From: WS-7 sp035635575
Lineage (GTDB): Bacteria > Eisenbacteria > RBG-16-71-46 > SZUA-252
NCBI GenBank assembly: GCA_035635575.1
Contig: DASQAV010000031.1
Location: 7,547 to 71,546 of the forward strand
Direction: 5' to 3'
DNA: 64,000 bases
Position numbers and translations under genes: made by a program. Positions 9,476-18,569 of this stretch are shown here, piece after piece. Each line of letters begins with the position of its first letter. Position 1 is the stretch's first letter. The notes below the pieces were generated by a model that had not been told where the DNA came from, searched no databases, and worked only from the letters and a program-made list of their open reading frames with translations.

Positions 9476-11509
9476 GTGCGAAAGCTTCTCGTCCTGCTCG
9501 CCACCGCCTGCGCGCTCTGCGCCGCGGCCCCGAATCAGCCCCAGGTTGGACCGTGGGGAGTGCACCTCGAGTACATCGATCCCTCGGTGGCATCCGGCCA
9601 GGATTTCTTCGCCCACGCCAACGGCCAGTGGCTGAAGACCGCCGAAATACCACCGGATCGTCCGTTCGCCGGCGCCGGCCTCGAGGTGAGCAAGCTGAAC
9701 GAGGAGCGCATGAAGCAGATCGTCGGGGGACTCCATGCCTCCGCCGATCCCTCGAGCGAGGAGGGGAAGCTCAGGAACCTGTATGACGCCTTCACCGACG
9801 AAGCGCGGATCGAGGCGCGGGACCTTGGGCCCGTGGCCAGGGATCTCGAGCGGATCGCGGCGCTGAACACCCACGAGGACGTGGCGAAGGAGATCGCGGA
9901 TCCCGCGCTCCCGCTGGACGGCCCCTTTGGCTGGGGCATCGGGGCGGATGACAAGGATCCGGACGCGTACGTCGTGAGGTTCGGCCAATCCGGTCTGGGG
10001 CTTCCCGACCGCGACTACTACCTGAAAGAGGACCAGGCGCTCGCGGCCACGCGGGACGCCTACAAGAAGTACCTCGCGCAGATGCTGAGCTTCTCGGGCG
10101 TGAAAGCGCCCGAGCCCCGCGCCGCCGCGATCTACGATCTCGAGCACGCGCTGGCCGAGGTCTCCTGGCCCGCCGCGGATCGCCGCGAGGCGGAGAAGAC
10201 CTACAACCCCATGACGGTCCCGGAGCTGAGCAAGCTGGCTCCCGATTACCCGTGGGCCGCATCCTTGAGCGCCGCCGGCGTCCCCCTGAAATCGCCGCGA
10301 GGGGATCGTGTCGTGATCGTCGGGGAGAACACGGCGTTCCCCGCGCTCGCGAAGGTGTTCGCCCAGACGCCCGTCCCGGTCTGGCGCGACTACCTCACGG
10401 TGCGTACGCTGCACGGATTCGCGGCGTACCTTCCCCGGAGAATCGACGACGCCGATTTCGCGATGTACGGGACCCAGCTCCAGGGGCGGACGAAGAAGCT
10501 GGATCGCGCGACGCGCGGAGCGCGCCTCCTCGACGGCCGGATGGGCGAAGCCCTGGGGAAGATCTACGTCGCGAAATTCTTCCCGCCCGAGGCGAAGGCC
10601 AAGGTTCAGATCCTGGTCCAGAATCTGCTCCAGGCCTACCGCGAGGATCTGACCTCCCTGGACTGGATGACCGCGGAGACCCGCCAGAAGGCGCTCGAGA
10701 AGCTGGGGCACTTCACAGTCAAGGTGGCGTACCCCGATCACTGGCGGGACTACGCGGCGCTCGAGATCAAGCGTGACGATCTCGTGGGAGACGTGAAGCG
10801 CTCGAACGTCTTCGAGTGGGATCGCCAGGTGAAGCGGATCGACGAGAAGGTGGATCGGACGGAATGGGGCATGACGCCGCCCACCGTGAATGCGTACTAC
10901 AACCCGTCCGCGAACGAGATCGTCTTTCCCGCGGGAATCCTCCAGCCGCCGTACTTCGATCCCGCGGCGGATGACGCGGTCAACTACGGCGCGATCGGAA
11001 GCGTCATCGGACACGAGATCAGCCACGGATTCGACGATCAGGGGTCGAAATACGACGGGCTGGGCGTCATGCGGATGTGGTGGACCGAGGCCGACCGGAA
11101 GAGCTTCGACGAGCGCACCACGGCGCTCGCGCAGCAGTACGACACCTACGAGCCGCTACCGGGACTTCACGTGAACGGCCGGCTGACCCTGGGGGAGAAC
11201 ATCGCGGACCTGGCAGGGGTAACGATCGCGCGGAAGGCGTATCACCTCTCGCTCGCGGGGAAAGAACCTCCCGTTCTCGACGGATTCACCGGCGATCAAC
11301 GGTTCTACCTGGCCTTCGCGCAGTCGTGGCGATCGAAGCACAAGGACGAGAACATGCGCCAGCGGGTGCTCTCGAATCCGCACAGCCCGCCGGCGTTCCG
11401 GGTGAACGGCGTCGTCCGCAACGACGACGGCTGGTACGCGGCGTTTCCCGAGATCAAGCCGACCGACGCCTACTACCTGCCGCCGGAGCGGCGCGTGCGT
11501 CTCTGGTGA
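9476..11509 (+). CDS. Secreted M13 family zinc metallopeptidase (neprilysin/PepO-like)
   Basis: A 677-residue zinc endopeptidase. The start is GTG 9476 with GGAG 7 nt upstream, directly before a signal peptide (MRKLLVLLATACALCAAA). The N-terminal half is the M13 lid domain beginning 'DPSVASGQDFFAHANGQWL', a family hallmark. The catalytic domain holds the zinc motif HEISH (513-517) and the third ligand E574 in 'ENIADLAG', with the substrate-binding 'NAYYNPS' motif before them. It ends in 'VRLW', matching the conserved C-terminal Trp of the family. All catalytic residues are present and the length is normal. It probably degrades peptides in the periplasm or outside. It is convergent with the VWA gene, whose stop lies 2 nt away. 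Confidence 0.95.
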   Translation: MRKLLVLLATACALCAAAPNQPQVGPWGVHLEYIDPSVASGQDFFAHANGQWLKTAEIPPDRPFAGAGLEVSKLNEERMKQIVGGLHASADPSSEEGKLRNLYDAFTDEARIEARDLGPVARDLERIAALNTHEDVAKEIADPALPLDGPFGWGIGADDKDPDAYVVRFGQSGLGLPDRDYYLKEDQALAATRDAYKKYLAQMLSFSGVKAPEPRAAAIYDLEHALAEVSWPAADRREAEKTYNPMTVPELSKLAPDYPWAASLSAAGVPLKSPRGDRVVIVGENTAFPALAKVFAQTPVPVWRDYLTVRTLHGFAAYLPRRIDDADFAMYGTQLQGRTKKLDRATRGARLLDGRMGEALGKIYVAKFFPPEAKAKVQILVQNLLQAYREDLTSLDWMTAETRQKALEKLGHFTVKVAYPDHWRDYAALEIKRDDLVGDVKRSNVFEWDRQVKRIDEKVDRTEWGMTPPTVNAYYNPSANEIVFPAGILQPPYFDPAADDAVNYGAIGSVIGHEISHGFDDQGSKYDGLGVMRMWWTEADRKSFDERTTALAQQYDTYEPLPGLHVNGRLTLGENIADLAGVTIARKAYHLSLAGKEPPVLDGFTGDQRFYLAFAQSWRSKHKDENMRQRVLSNPHSPPAFRVNGVVRNDDGWYAAFPEIKPTDAYYLPPERRVRLW

Positions 11510-11511
11510 GG

Positions 11512-12309
11512 CTAGTCGACCCGGCGTAGGCGCGGCTGGAAGTCCACGTTGTCCCGCACCCAGGCGAAGAACTTCTTCTGCATGTAGAAGGGACGGTTCG
11601 GCTCGAGCAGCTTGGGATCGTCCCACTCGGACATGACGACCGCGTCCTGGGTCCAGATCTTCACGCGCTTCCGTGGCACCTCGTCCCGCCAGCACTTGCC
11701 CGTGACCGCGTCCGTGTATAGGATCCGGAGCGTGATGTTGCGGGAGAGATTCTCCAGCGGCTTCAGCGTGATGTTGCGGAACTTGGCCGACCGGCTCTCG
11801 CCACCCAGGTCCGGCTTGCCGTCGGTGATCAGCACGATGCCGAGCGGTTTCAGGATGAGCTTCTTCGCGTCCACCATGTCGGCAACCTGCGTGAAGAAGG
11901 CGTTGTAGTCCGTGAAGGGATTCTGCTTCTTCTTCGGGAAGATGGTCACGAGCTGTGCCTCGATCTGCTCGATGTTCCGGTTCTGGAACGTCTGGATCGG
12001 ATACAGCGTCTTCGCCTCGCCCTTGTTCACCCCCCCGATGGATCCTACGAACAGGGAATGGGGAATCTCCATCCCGCCGAATCCGTTCAGGTGGCCATAG
12101 ATGTACCGGGCCAGGAAGTGGATCGAATTGTCGAATTCCTTGTCGTTCATGAAGGAGCCGCTGATGTCGACGCCGATGAAGAGAACGAGGCGTCCGGGTT
12201 CCGGGGCCGCGTGGCGCTCCGGACCCTTCGTGGCCCAGGGGACGTCGGCATGGAGCGGCGCGGGCAGGAGCAACGCCGCGGCGAGAAGCAAAAGAGAAGG
12301 GATGCGCAT
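11512..12309 (-). CDS. Periplasmic von Willebrand factor A domain protein
   Basis: A 265-residue exported protein with a signal peptide (MRIPSLLLLAAALLLPAPLHA) followed by one VWA domain that fills most of the protein. The metal-binding MIDAS motif DxSxS is seen in 'GVDISGSF' near residue 46, and a later 'LITDGKPDLGG' matches the second MIDAS loop. The ATG lies 2 nt after the stop of the upstream membrane-protein gene, so the two are almost surely co-translated. VWA domains bind protein ligands through a metal ion; the likeliest partner is the membrane protein. I recognise no named family beyond VWA, and no MoxR ATPase or other usual VWA partner is nearby. Confidence 0.8.
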   Translation of the reverse strand: MRIPSLLLLAAALLLPAPLHADVPWATKGPERHAAPEPGRLVLFIGVDISGSFMNDKEFDNSIHFLARYIYGHLNGFGGMEIPHSLFVGSIGGVNKGEAKTLYPIQTFQNRNIEQIEAQLVTIFPKKKQNPFTDYNAFFTQVADMVDAKKLILKPLGIVLITDGKPDLGGESRSAKFRNITLKPLENLSRNITLRILYTDAVTGKCWRDEVPRKRVKIWTQDAVVMSEWDDPKLLEPNRPFYMQKKFFAWVRDNVDFQPRLRRVD

Positions 12310-12311
12310 GG

Positions 12312-13505
12312 TCAGGCCGCCTTTCGGAGCCGAGATTCGGTCAGTTCCTTGGCCAGCGTTCGCGCGTCCTTGAAGTCCCGTACGCTCTGGAGCGGCAGAT
12401 CGAGAAGGTGCCGGTTCGCCACGAGCAGCGTGACGAAGTTGAGCGCCGCCGCCACGACCTGCATCGGTGGAACCAGGAAGGCATCGAGCAGCTGCTCGCC
12501 TTCCGTGGCGACCCACTCGAATTCCTTCCGCAGACGCCCCGTGAAGCTCTCGGAAAAGAGGGTGGTCACCGGGGGAACGCCGTTGGCCGGGCGGCTTCCG
12601 ACTCCCTGGCGCGAGATGATCGCCATGATCGTCGGCGTTCCCGAGTTGGCGAAGAGGAACCAGGAAAGGCTCCGGATCCCGAGCCACGTGGTGCCGGCGA
12701 TCGCCAGCGTGCCCACGATGCCAAGCTCGAAGTTCCCCGAGGTGTGCTGCGCGAACCAGGGAACCAGGGCGTCGACGAATTCGCGATAGAGGAACACCAC
12801 CTCGACGAACATGGCCACCAGCTCGACCACTCCGATCTTCACGATCGTGGGCCAGTCCTTCGAACGGACGGCCGCCGTGAACGTGGAGAGCACGGCGTAG
12901 CTTCCGAGCACGATGAAGAACATGAAGAGGAAGAGGGGGATCCGCACCGCCGCTTCCGTCATCTCCGTTCCCGCGAGATTGGAGAGCGTGTCGATGACGA
13001 GCGACGTCATCACGTACGTGAAGATCGTCGCCTCGAACACGCACCAGAAGAAGGTCATCCCCACGGCGATCCAGGGAACGCCCGGCTGCAGGGCGTTGGC
13101 GCTGACGTTCCGGATCAGGCGAAGCGGCAGGAGGACCAGCTCCTGGACGAGCGCCCAGACGCCCATGACCAGAATCTGGACCGCACCCATGAGCGAGATC
13201 ACGAGCCGGAGCATGAAGCGCAGCGCGCCGCCCCAGAAGGTGAAGGTGGCCCGCGCCAGGTCCCACCACGTGACCAGAATCTGGTTCACGAACATGCGGC
13301 GCTTCGCGCGAACCACGATGGTCGGAACGCTGAGCACGGTGGTCCAGTACGCGAGGACGACGGCGCCGAGCGGCATGACGAGGAAGATCCGCTTCAGCAT
13401 CATGAGCCAGACCGGGTCTCCCGCACCCCACACGAAGGCAAAGGCGTTGCTCCAGGGTTGCCATAGCGCGATGGTTTCGATCCAGAACTGCGCTTCTGGG
13501 CTCAT
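12312..13505 (-). CDS. Multi-pass membrane protein of unknown function, partner of the VWA protein
   Basis: A 397-residue integral membrane protein with about seven to eight hydrophobic segments ('IFLVMPLGAVVLAYWTTVL', 'IPLFLFMFFIVLGSYAVL' and others) and a soluble C-terminal region of about 110 residues. The start at 13505 (MSPEAQFWIE) has AAAGGA about 8 nt upstream; extending further upstream would add a low-complexity Arg-rich stretch and is unlikely. The stop is 2 nt from the start of the VWA gene, so the pair forms an operon. I do not recognise the family. A membrane platform that docks the periplasmic VWA protein is an inference from the gene order. Confidence 0.7.
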   Translation of the reverse strand: MSPEAQFWIETIALWQPWSNAFAFVWGAGDPVWLMMLKRIFLVMPLGAVVLAYWTTVLSVPTIVVRAKRRMFVNQILVTWWDLARATFTFWGGALRFMLRLVISLMGAVQILVMGVWALVQELVLLPLRLIRNVSANALQPGVPWIAVGMTFFWCVFEATIFTYVMTSLVIDTLSNLAGTEMTEAAVRIPLFLFMFFIVLGSYAVLSTFTAAVRSKDWPTIVKIGVVELVAMFVEVVFLYREFVDALVPWFAQHTSGNFELGIVGTLAIAGTTWLGIRSLSWFLFANSGTPTIMAIISRQGVGSRPANGVPPVTTLFSESFTGRLRKEFEWVATEGEQLLDAFLVPPMQVVAAALNFVTLLVANRHLLDLPLQSVRDFKDARTLAKELTESRLRKAA

Positions 13506-13721
13506 TTGGATATCCTTTCCGATTAGGAGGTCCTGACGCCTGTTTATCGGCGGCTCCCGGCGCTCTCTTAACCTTCGCGCGCAGAAAAGGGGAACGGTGG
13601 CCGGAGAGCGCCTAAGCTCATGCGCGGACTTCTCCTCGGGCCGGCCCGGCTCCTCCCGCGAGGCTCGGTGAGGATCACCCCGATCGCGCTCACGAAAGGC
13701 GCTGATCGGGCCCGCGGAAGG

Positions 13722-13730
13722 TGCTAGAGT
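13722..13730 (+). promoter_or_regulatory. Extended -10 promoter element
   Basis: TGC-TAGAGT lies 71 bases before the arylsulfotransferase-like gene. A poor -35 (CTGATC, 13702-13707) sits at 17-nt spacing. The rest of the 295-bp divergent region (13506-13800) holds no gene that I can see. Confidence 0.45.
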
Positions 13731-13800
13731 GAGCGGTCGAAGTGCGGGGTGGGTGAGGCGGGCCCGAACGTTCCCAGAACACTCCAAGTGATTCGCCCGG

Positions 13801-15981
13801 ATGGTGCTTCCAGCACGAATCCTCACATTTGCGTTCGCTCTTCTGGCCGCGTTGCTCCTCGTGGCCGTGCCCGCGGCTCACGCCAGCACCCCTTCCTTCG
13901 AGTTCGTCTCTCCCGTCCCCGGCTCGACCCTGGTCCTTCCCGAGACGAACATCATCCTTCGTCCCGGAGGAATCGTGGACGCGTCGTCGATCTTCGGCGG
14001 GGCGCTCTTTCAGGTCAGCGGATCCAGCTCCGGCTCCCATGAGGGCCGGATCCGCCTCTCGGACGACGGGCAAACCCTGACGTTTCAGCCCGACCGGCCC
14101 TTCTCCTATGGAGAGGAAGTAACGTGCGTCGCCGGATCGGGTCTCTGGACCGACACGCGAGGGCTCGTTCTCCCCGGCCGGTTCACCTTCACGATCGCCG
14201 GTCCCGAGCATGAGAGCGTCCGCGATTTCGTGCCTCCTTTCGAGGACGGAGCGGACGCACCCTCCACGTTCTCGGGAGGCTCACTCCCGCCGCGGGCGGG
14301 GGCGCTGGCGGAATCCTTGCCCGCCGATTTCCCCAACATCCGGGCCTCCGTGTATGGGACGCCCGCTCCCGGACGTCTCTTCGTCACCGACCTCCACTTC
14401 AACGTCGCTGGAATTCGCTTTCCCTCCTATCTCATGATTCTCGAGAACAACGGGAATCCCTATTTCTACCGGCAGCTCTCGTGGACCGCTCTCGATTTCA
14501 AGATGCAGCCGAACGGGAAGCTGACGTATTTCGACGGGGACGCTCGGGCATTCTATGAGCTGAACGCCCACTACGATGTGGTGGACAGCTTCCGCTGCGG
14601 GAACGGCTACACGACCGACAGCCACGATCTCGTTCTCCTCCCCAACGGCCACGCGCTCCTCATGGCGTACGACACGCAGATCATCGACATGAGCCTGATC
14701 GCCCCCGGTGGGAGGTTCGGCGCCCGCGTGATCGGCCTCATCATCCAGGAGCTGGACCAGCAGAAGAATGTCGTGTTCCAGTGGCGCAGCTGGGATCACT
14801 TCGAGATCACGGACATATGGGATCAGACCCTCCTCGCCCGCTCGGTCGTCGATTACGCGCACGGCAACTCGATCGCCGCCGATCCCCAGGGCAATCTCAT
14901 CATCTCCTCGCGCCACATGAGCGAGGTGACGAAGATCAGCCGGAGCACGGGAGAAATCTTATGGAGGATGGGAGGGAGGAAGAACCAGTTCACGTTCGTC
15001 AATGATCCGATTCCGGTCTCCTATCAGCACGATGCCAAGCTGCTGCCGAACGGACATCTGACCCTATTCGACAACGGGAACTATCATGTGCCGCAATTCT
15101 CCAGGGCGGTGGAATACGCGATCGACGAGACGGAGCGGACCGCGACTTTGGTATGGCAGTACCGGCTCCAGCCGGACGTGTTCGGACGCCTGGTCGGCTC
15201 GGTCCAGCGGCTTCCCAACGGCAACACGCTGATCTGCTGGGGAGCAACGAGCCCCTCGGCCACCGAGGTCGCGCCCGACGGGTCCATCGTCTGGGACCTG
15301 CGGTTCGACGAGAACGTCACGACCTATCGCGCGTTCCGGTTCGAGTGGCCGCCGGTGAGGCCCGCCACGATCGCGTTGAATCCCACCACGTTGACCCTGA
15401 GCGCGCGGGCCACCCTTCTGGCCGCGGAGATCAGGCCGGCGGACTCGACCTTCGTCGCGGCCGACGTTGATCCCTACAGCGCGCGGCTCAACGGGACGGT
15501 CCCCCCGGACTCCTCGAGCGTGAAATGGGGCTACGCGCCGGGGGATTCTCTGAAGCTCAATCCCACGGACGTGACCGTGAGATTCCCTCGGGCCCCGTTG
15601 GATCCGTATCTCGTCGTCGGCCTCGACAAGCTCGTGGTCACCGGATCGCTGAACACAGGGGAGCTGTTCCGGGGCATCGGAGAGATCCGTGTGTATCCTC
15701 CCCTCAGGGTGAGACCGGCTCCGTCGGGCTCGCTCCGGCTCGAATCGACGCCGGGAGTCCTGCCGGTCTCGCTCGCCGCGCCCGCCCGGGCGCGCACCCT
15801 GGCCGCGTACGACGTGCAGGGGCGGCTGGTGAAGCGCTGGCAGATCTCGCCTCAAAGCGCGGGCCGCGCCACCTGGGACGGCCGTGCATCGAGCGGACGC
15901 GCGGTCGGCTCCGGTGTGTACCTGATCCGTGTGGAAGACGGAGTTCCCGGTCCCGCGCTGAAAGTCGTGATCGTCCGCTAG
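13801..15981 (+). CDS. Arylsulfotransferase (ASST)-like secreted protein with FlgD-like C-terminal domain
   Basis: A 726-residue secreted protein. A signal peptide (ending 'AVPAAHAS') is followed by an Ig-like region to about residue 180, then a beta-propeller typical of the ASST superfamily. Typical blades are 'SHDLVLLPNGHALLM', 'DYAHGNSIAADPQGNLIIS', 'SYQHDAKLLPNGHLTLFDNG' and 'GSVQRLPNGNTLICWG'. Conserved His residues in 'HGNS' and 'QHDA' sit where the catalytic and substrate histidines of bacterial ASST lie. The C-terminal 85 residues are a FlgD-like module ('GSGVYLIRV...VVIVR'). Classic ASST genes sit with dedicated DsbA/DsbB genes; none is here, so sulfotransferase activity is uncertain and a sugar- or ligand-binding role is possible. 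Confidence 0.82.
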   Translation: MVLPARILTFAFALLAALLLVAVPAAHASTPSFEFVSPVPGSTLVLPETNIILRPGGIVDASSIFGGALFQVSGSSSGSHEGRIRLSDDGQTLTFQPDRPFSYGEEVTCVAGSGLWTDTRGLVLPGRFTFTIAGPEHESVRDFVPPFEDGADAPSTFSGGSLPPRAGALAESLPADFPNIRASVYGTPAPGRLFVTDLHFNVAGIRFPSYLMILENNGNPYFYRQLSWTALDFKMQPNGKLTYFDGDARAFYELNAHYDVVDSFRCGNGYTTDSHDLVLLPNGHALLMAYDTQIIDMSLIAPGGRFGARVIGLIIQELDQQKNVVFQWRSWDHFEITDIWDQTLLARSVVDYAHGNSIAADPQGNLIISSRHMSEVTKISRSTGEILWRMGGRKNQFTFVNDPIPVSYQHDAKLLPNGHLTLFDNGNYHVPQFSRAVEYAIDETERTATLVWQYRLQPDVFGRLVGSVQRLPNGNTLICWGATSPSATEVAPDGSIVWDLRFDENVTTYRAFRFEWPPVRPATIALNPTTLTLSARATLLAAEIRPADSTFVAADVDPYSARLNGTVPPDSSSVKWGYAPGDSLKLNPTDVTVRFPRAPLDPYLVVGLDKLVVTGSLNTGELFRGIGEIRVYPPLRVRPAPSGSLRLESTPGVLPVSLAAPARARTLAAYDVQGRLVKRWQISPQSAGRATWDGRASSGRAVGSGVYLIRVEDGVPGPALKVVIVR

Positions 15982-16206
15982 TCTCCTCGTCTCCCTCGCT
16001 CCGCCGCTCGTCGCCACTCTCTTCGCTCGCGATGCGCCCTGCAACGAATCGCGGGGTGCGTGCAATTCGCAAGTTCGCAGTAGCCGCAACGACCCCATGG
16101 TCATCGCGCCGTTCCTCTCCGTGGCCTCTTCCTTGCTCAATTCCTGATCGGGAAGCCAAACCGCCCCTCGAATGCGTGGGGCGCCATGCTCCCTAAGGAG
16201 AGCACC

Positions 16207-18381
16207 ATGAAACGCTCGATGGCTCGGTTGCTGGCCTCCAGATTGTGCGTCGTGCTTTGCGCCGTGGTCGGCTCGATGGCTCTTTCCAGCCTGGCCTATG
16301 CGAACAGCGCCCCAGTTCTGAATCCGATCGCGGATCAGGCGGTGGAGCGCGGTGGTGAGATGTCGGTCGAGATCGACGCCTCGGATCCGGATGGCGATGC
16401 CGTTTCCATCACGCCGTCCGGCCTGCCGGCGTACGGATATTTCGAGGACATGGGCGGAGGAATCGCCTACCTCACCGTGATTCCTCCGGTGGATGAGCCG
16501 CCCAGCCTCTTTCAGGTGACCATGACGGCCTCGGATGGCCAGCTCTCCTCATCCCAGACCTTCACGCTCAAGGTGTATCCGGCCGGGAACCCGAACGCGC
16601 CGGCGATGGCGTCGGTCGCGAACACGACGGTCGCGGAAGGGCAGACCTCGAGCGTCAGCGTGTCGGCCGCCGACGCGGATCAGAATGTGGTCATGCTCAG
16701 CGCCTCGCTGCCGGCGTTCGCTTCGCTGACGCAGACGGGGAGTGGCCCCGGCTCGGCTTCCGGGAGCGTGGACCTCAGTCCCGGCTATTGCGCTTCGGGA
16801 AGCTACGCCGCCAGCGTCACCGCTTCGGACGGGGCCTGGACGGACACGAAGACCTTCACCGTCTATGTGACGGATGTGAATCGCGCGCCCGCGTGGCCGG
16901 GCGGCGGATACGTGATGGCACTGAGCGAGGGATCCTCGGCCAATCTGAACGTGAGCGCCTCCGATCCCGATCAGGCGTGCGGATCGGCGGCTCCGTCGCT
17001 GGTCCTCGTGAGCGCGCCGTCGGCGCTCACCGTCTCGCTGACCAATCAGGGCGGCGGCTCGGGCCAGCTCCACGTCGCGGGCGGTTATGACGCGGCGGGA
17101 ACCTATCAGGTAACGCTGCGGGCGGTCGACGCGACGAACGCGTCCTTGACCGCGGACGTTTCGGTGCAGGTGACGGTCGCGAACACGAACCGCGCGCCGA
17201 TGGCTTCGGCGGGCGGGCCCTACACGGGAGTGATGGGCACGGACGTGAGCATGAGCGGAAGCGGATCGTCGGATCCCGATGGGGACGCGCTCTCCTATGC
17301 GTGGGCCTACGGTGACGGCTACACCGGCACCGGCGCGACGACGAGCCACGCCTACGCGGCGGGCGGCACGTACAACGTGTGCCTCACCGTGACGGACAAC
17401 GGCACGCCCGCCATGAGCCACACCTCGTGCACGACGGCGATGGTGCAGCGCCTGAACCGCGCTCCGGTCGCGTCGGCGGGTGGACCCTATACGGGCATGG
17501 CCGGCGCCGTCCTCAGCATGAGCAGCGCGGGCTCTTCGGATCCTGACGGCGACCTGTTCACGTGCGCGTGGACGTTCGGCGACGGCGGAACGGGCGCCGG
17601 ACCTACGCCCGGCCATACCTACGCGGCCGCGGGCACCTACACCGTGAGCGTCACGGTGACGGATGCCGGCGCGCCGAGCATGAGCAATACGGACTCGACC
17701 ACCGCGACGATCGCGGACATCCGCCCCACCACGTTCCCAGCCCAGGTGACGTGCACCAAGTCCAAGGTGAATCTGAACGCGAACGGACAGCACCACATCT
17801 TCAAGATCGAGCCGATGACCGGGAGCTTCGCCGTGCGGGACGTGAACCTGACCTCGGTCGTCATGAAGAACGGCGCGCTCCAGGCGTCCGCCGCCTTCTG
17901 CTGCCTCGTGCGGGACAACGAGAAACACAAGGGCCCGGCCCCGATGGTGGTCATGGCCTACTACACCAACGCTTCTCTCGTCACGCTCTTCGACTCCGCC
18001 CCGTTGGGAAGGAGCATGGTCACGGTGACCCTCGAGGGCACGCTCTCGACCGGCGGCAAGCTCGTCGGTGACGTCACGCTGCTGATCAAGAAGGAGCCGG
18101 ACGGCCAGCAGGGCGTCTCGGTGTCGCCGAACCCCTTCAATCCTCAGGCGACGATGAGTCTCTATATGCCGGAGCGCGGCACCGCCCGGGTGAGGCTCTA
18201 CGATGCGAGCGGCCGTCTCGTCCGGACGCTGATGGACGATTCGGATGCCGCCGCGGGCTACCACTACCTGACCCTCGACGGCCGCACTCAGAGCGGCGCG
18301 AAGATGGCGTCGGGTGTGTATTACTACCGTGTCGAAACGAGCGCCGGGATGACGAGAGGGCAAGTCACGCTCATGAAGTAA
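16207..18381 (+). CDS. Secreted cadherin-like/PKD repeat protein with FlgD-like C-terminal domain
   Basis: A 724-residue surface protein. The ATG at 16207 was chosen for its AAGGAG site 7 nt upstream and the signal peptide that follows (to 'SLAYANS'). Three cadherin-like Ig domains come first (about 35-125, 130-225, 230-330), with Ca-binding type 'DASDPDGD' and 'SASDPD' loops. Two PKD domains follow (about 333-418 and 421-505), each starting 'A.AGGPYTG' and containing 'SSDPDGD'. A beta-rich region of about 130 residues of unknown type comes next, then 'SPNPFNPQA' and the FlgD-like module ending 'SGVYYYRVETS...LMK'. It probably acts in adhesion or as a structural surface protein. No catalytic motif was seen. 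A GC-rich terminator follows. Confidence 0.85.
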   Translation: MKRSMARLLASRLCVVLCAVVGSMALSSLAYANSAPVLNPIADQAVERGGEMSVEIDASDPDGDAVSITPSGLPAYGYFEDMGGGIAYLTVIPPVDEPPSLFQVTMTASDGQLSSSQTFTLKVYPAGNPNAPAMASVANTTVAEGQTSSVSVSAADADQNVVMLSASLPAFASLTQTGSGPGSASGSVDLSPGYCASGSYAASVTASDGAWTDTKTFTVYVTDVNRAPAWPGGGYVMALSEGSSANLNVSASDPDQACGSAAPSLVLVSAPSALTVSLTNQGGGSGQLHVAGGYDAAGTYQVTLRAVDATNASLTADVSVQVTVANTNRAPMASAGGPYTGVMGTDVSMSGSGSSDPDGDALSYAWAYGDGYTGTGATTSHAYAAGGTYNVCLTVTDNGTPAMSHTSCTTAMVQRLNRAPVASAGGPYTGMAGAVLSMSSAGSSDPDGDLFTCAWTFGDGGTGAGPTPGHTYAAAGTYTVSVTVTDAGAPSMSNTDSTTATIADIRPTTFPAQVTCTKSKVNLNANGQHHIFKIEPMTGSFAVRDVNLTSVVMKNGALQASAAFCCLVRDNEKHKGPAPMVVMAYYTNASLVTLFDSAPLGRSMVTVTLEGTLSTGGKLVGDVTLLIKKEPDGQQGVSVSPNPFNPQATMSLYMPERGTARVRLYDASGRLVRTLMDDSDAAAGYHYLTLDGRTQSGAKMASGVYYYRVETSAGMTRGQVTLMK

Positions 18382-18409
18382 GCGGCGCGGCCAGAAAGAC
18401 TGCAATCGG

Positions 18410-18445
18410 GGCCCCGGCGGCGACGCCGGGGCCTCTTCGTTTCCG
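18410..18445 (+). terminator. Rho-independent terminator
   Basis: A perfect 10-bp GC stem (GGCCCCGGCG / CGCCGGGGCC) with a GCGA tetraloop is followed by TCTTCGTTT. It lies 29 bases after the stop of the PKD protein gene. Confidence 0.75.
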
Positions 18446-18555
18446 CCCCTCACCGGCGGAATCAACGCCTGGGCCGAGAATGTGGATCCCACCATCCCGA
18501 GGTATTGATCGAACACGCGAGCATGGTGACGCTCCTACCCTTCCGCGATTTGAGC

Positions 18556-18561
18556 TAAGAT
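18556..18561 (+). promoter_or_regulatory. -10-like element, possibly giving a leaderless mRNA
   Basis: TAAGAT ends 8 nt before the ATG of the S8 protease gene at 18570, and no Shine-Dalgarno sequence fits between them. If it is the true -10 box, transcription would start at or next to the ATG. Confidence 0.35.
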
Positions 18562-18569
18562 CGCGCGGT

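Noticed and set aside
16120..16206. Possible cyclic-di-GMP-like riboswitch before the PKD protein gene
   Set aside because: AAGCCAAACC and a GC hairpin are present, but the paired second half and tetraloop-receptor parts of the GEMM motif are not found.
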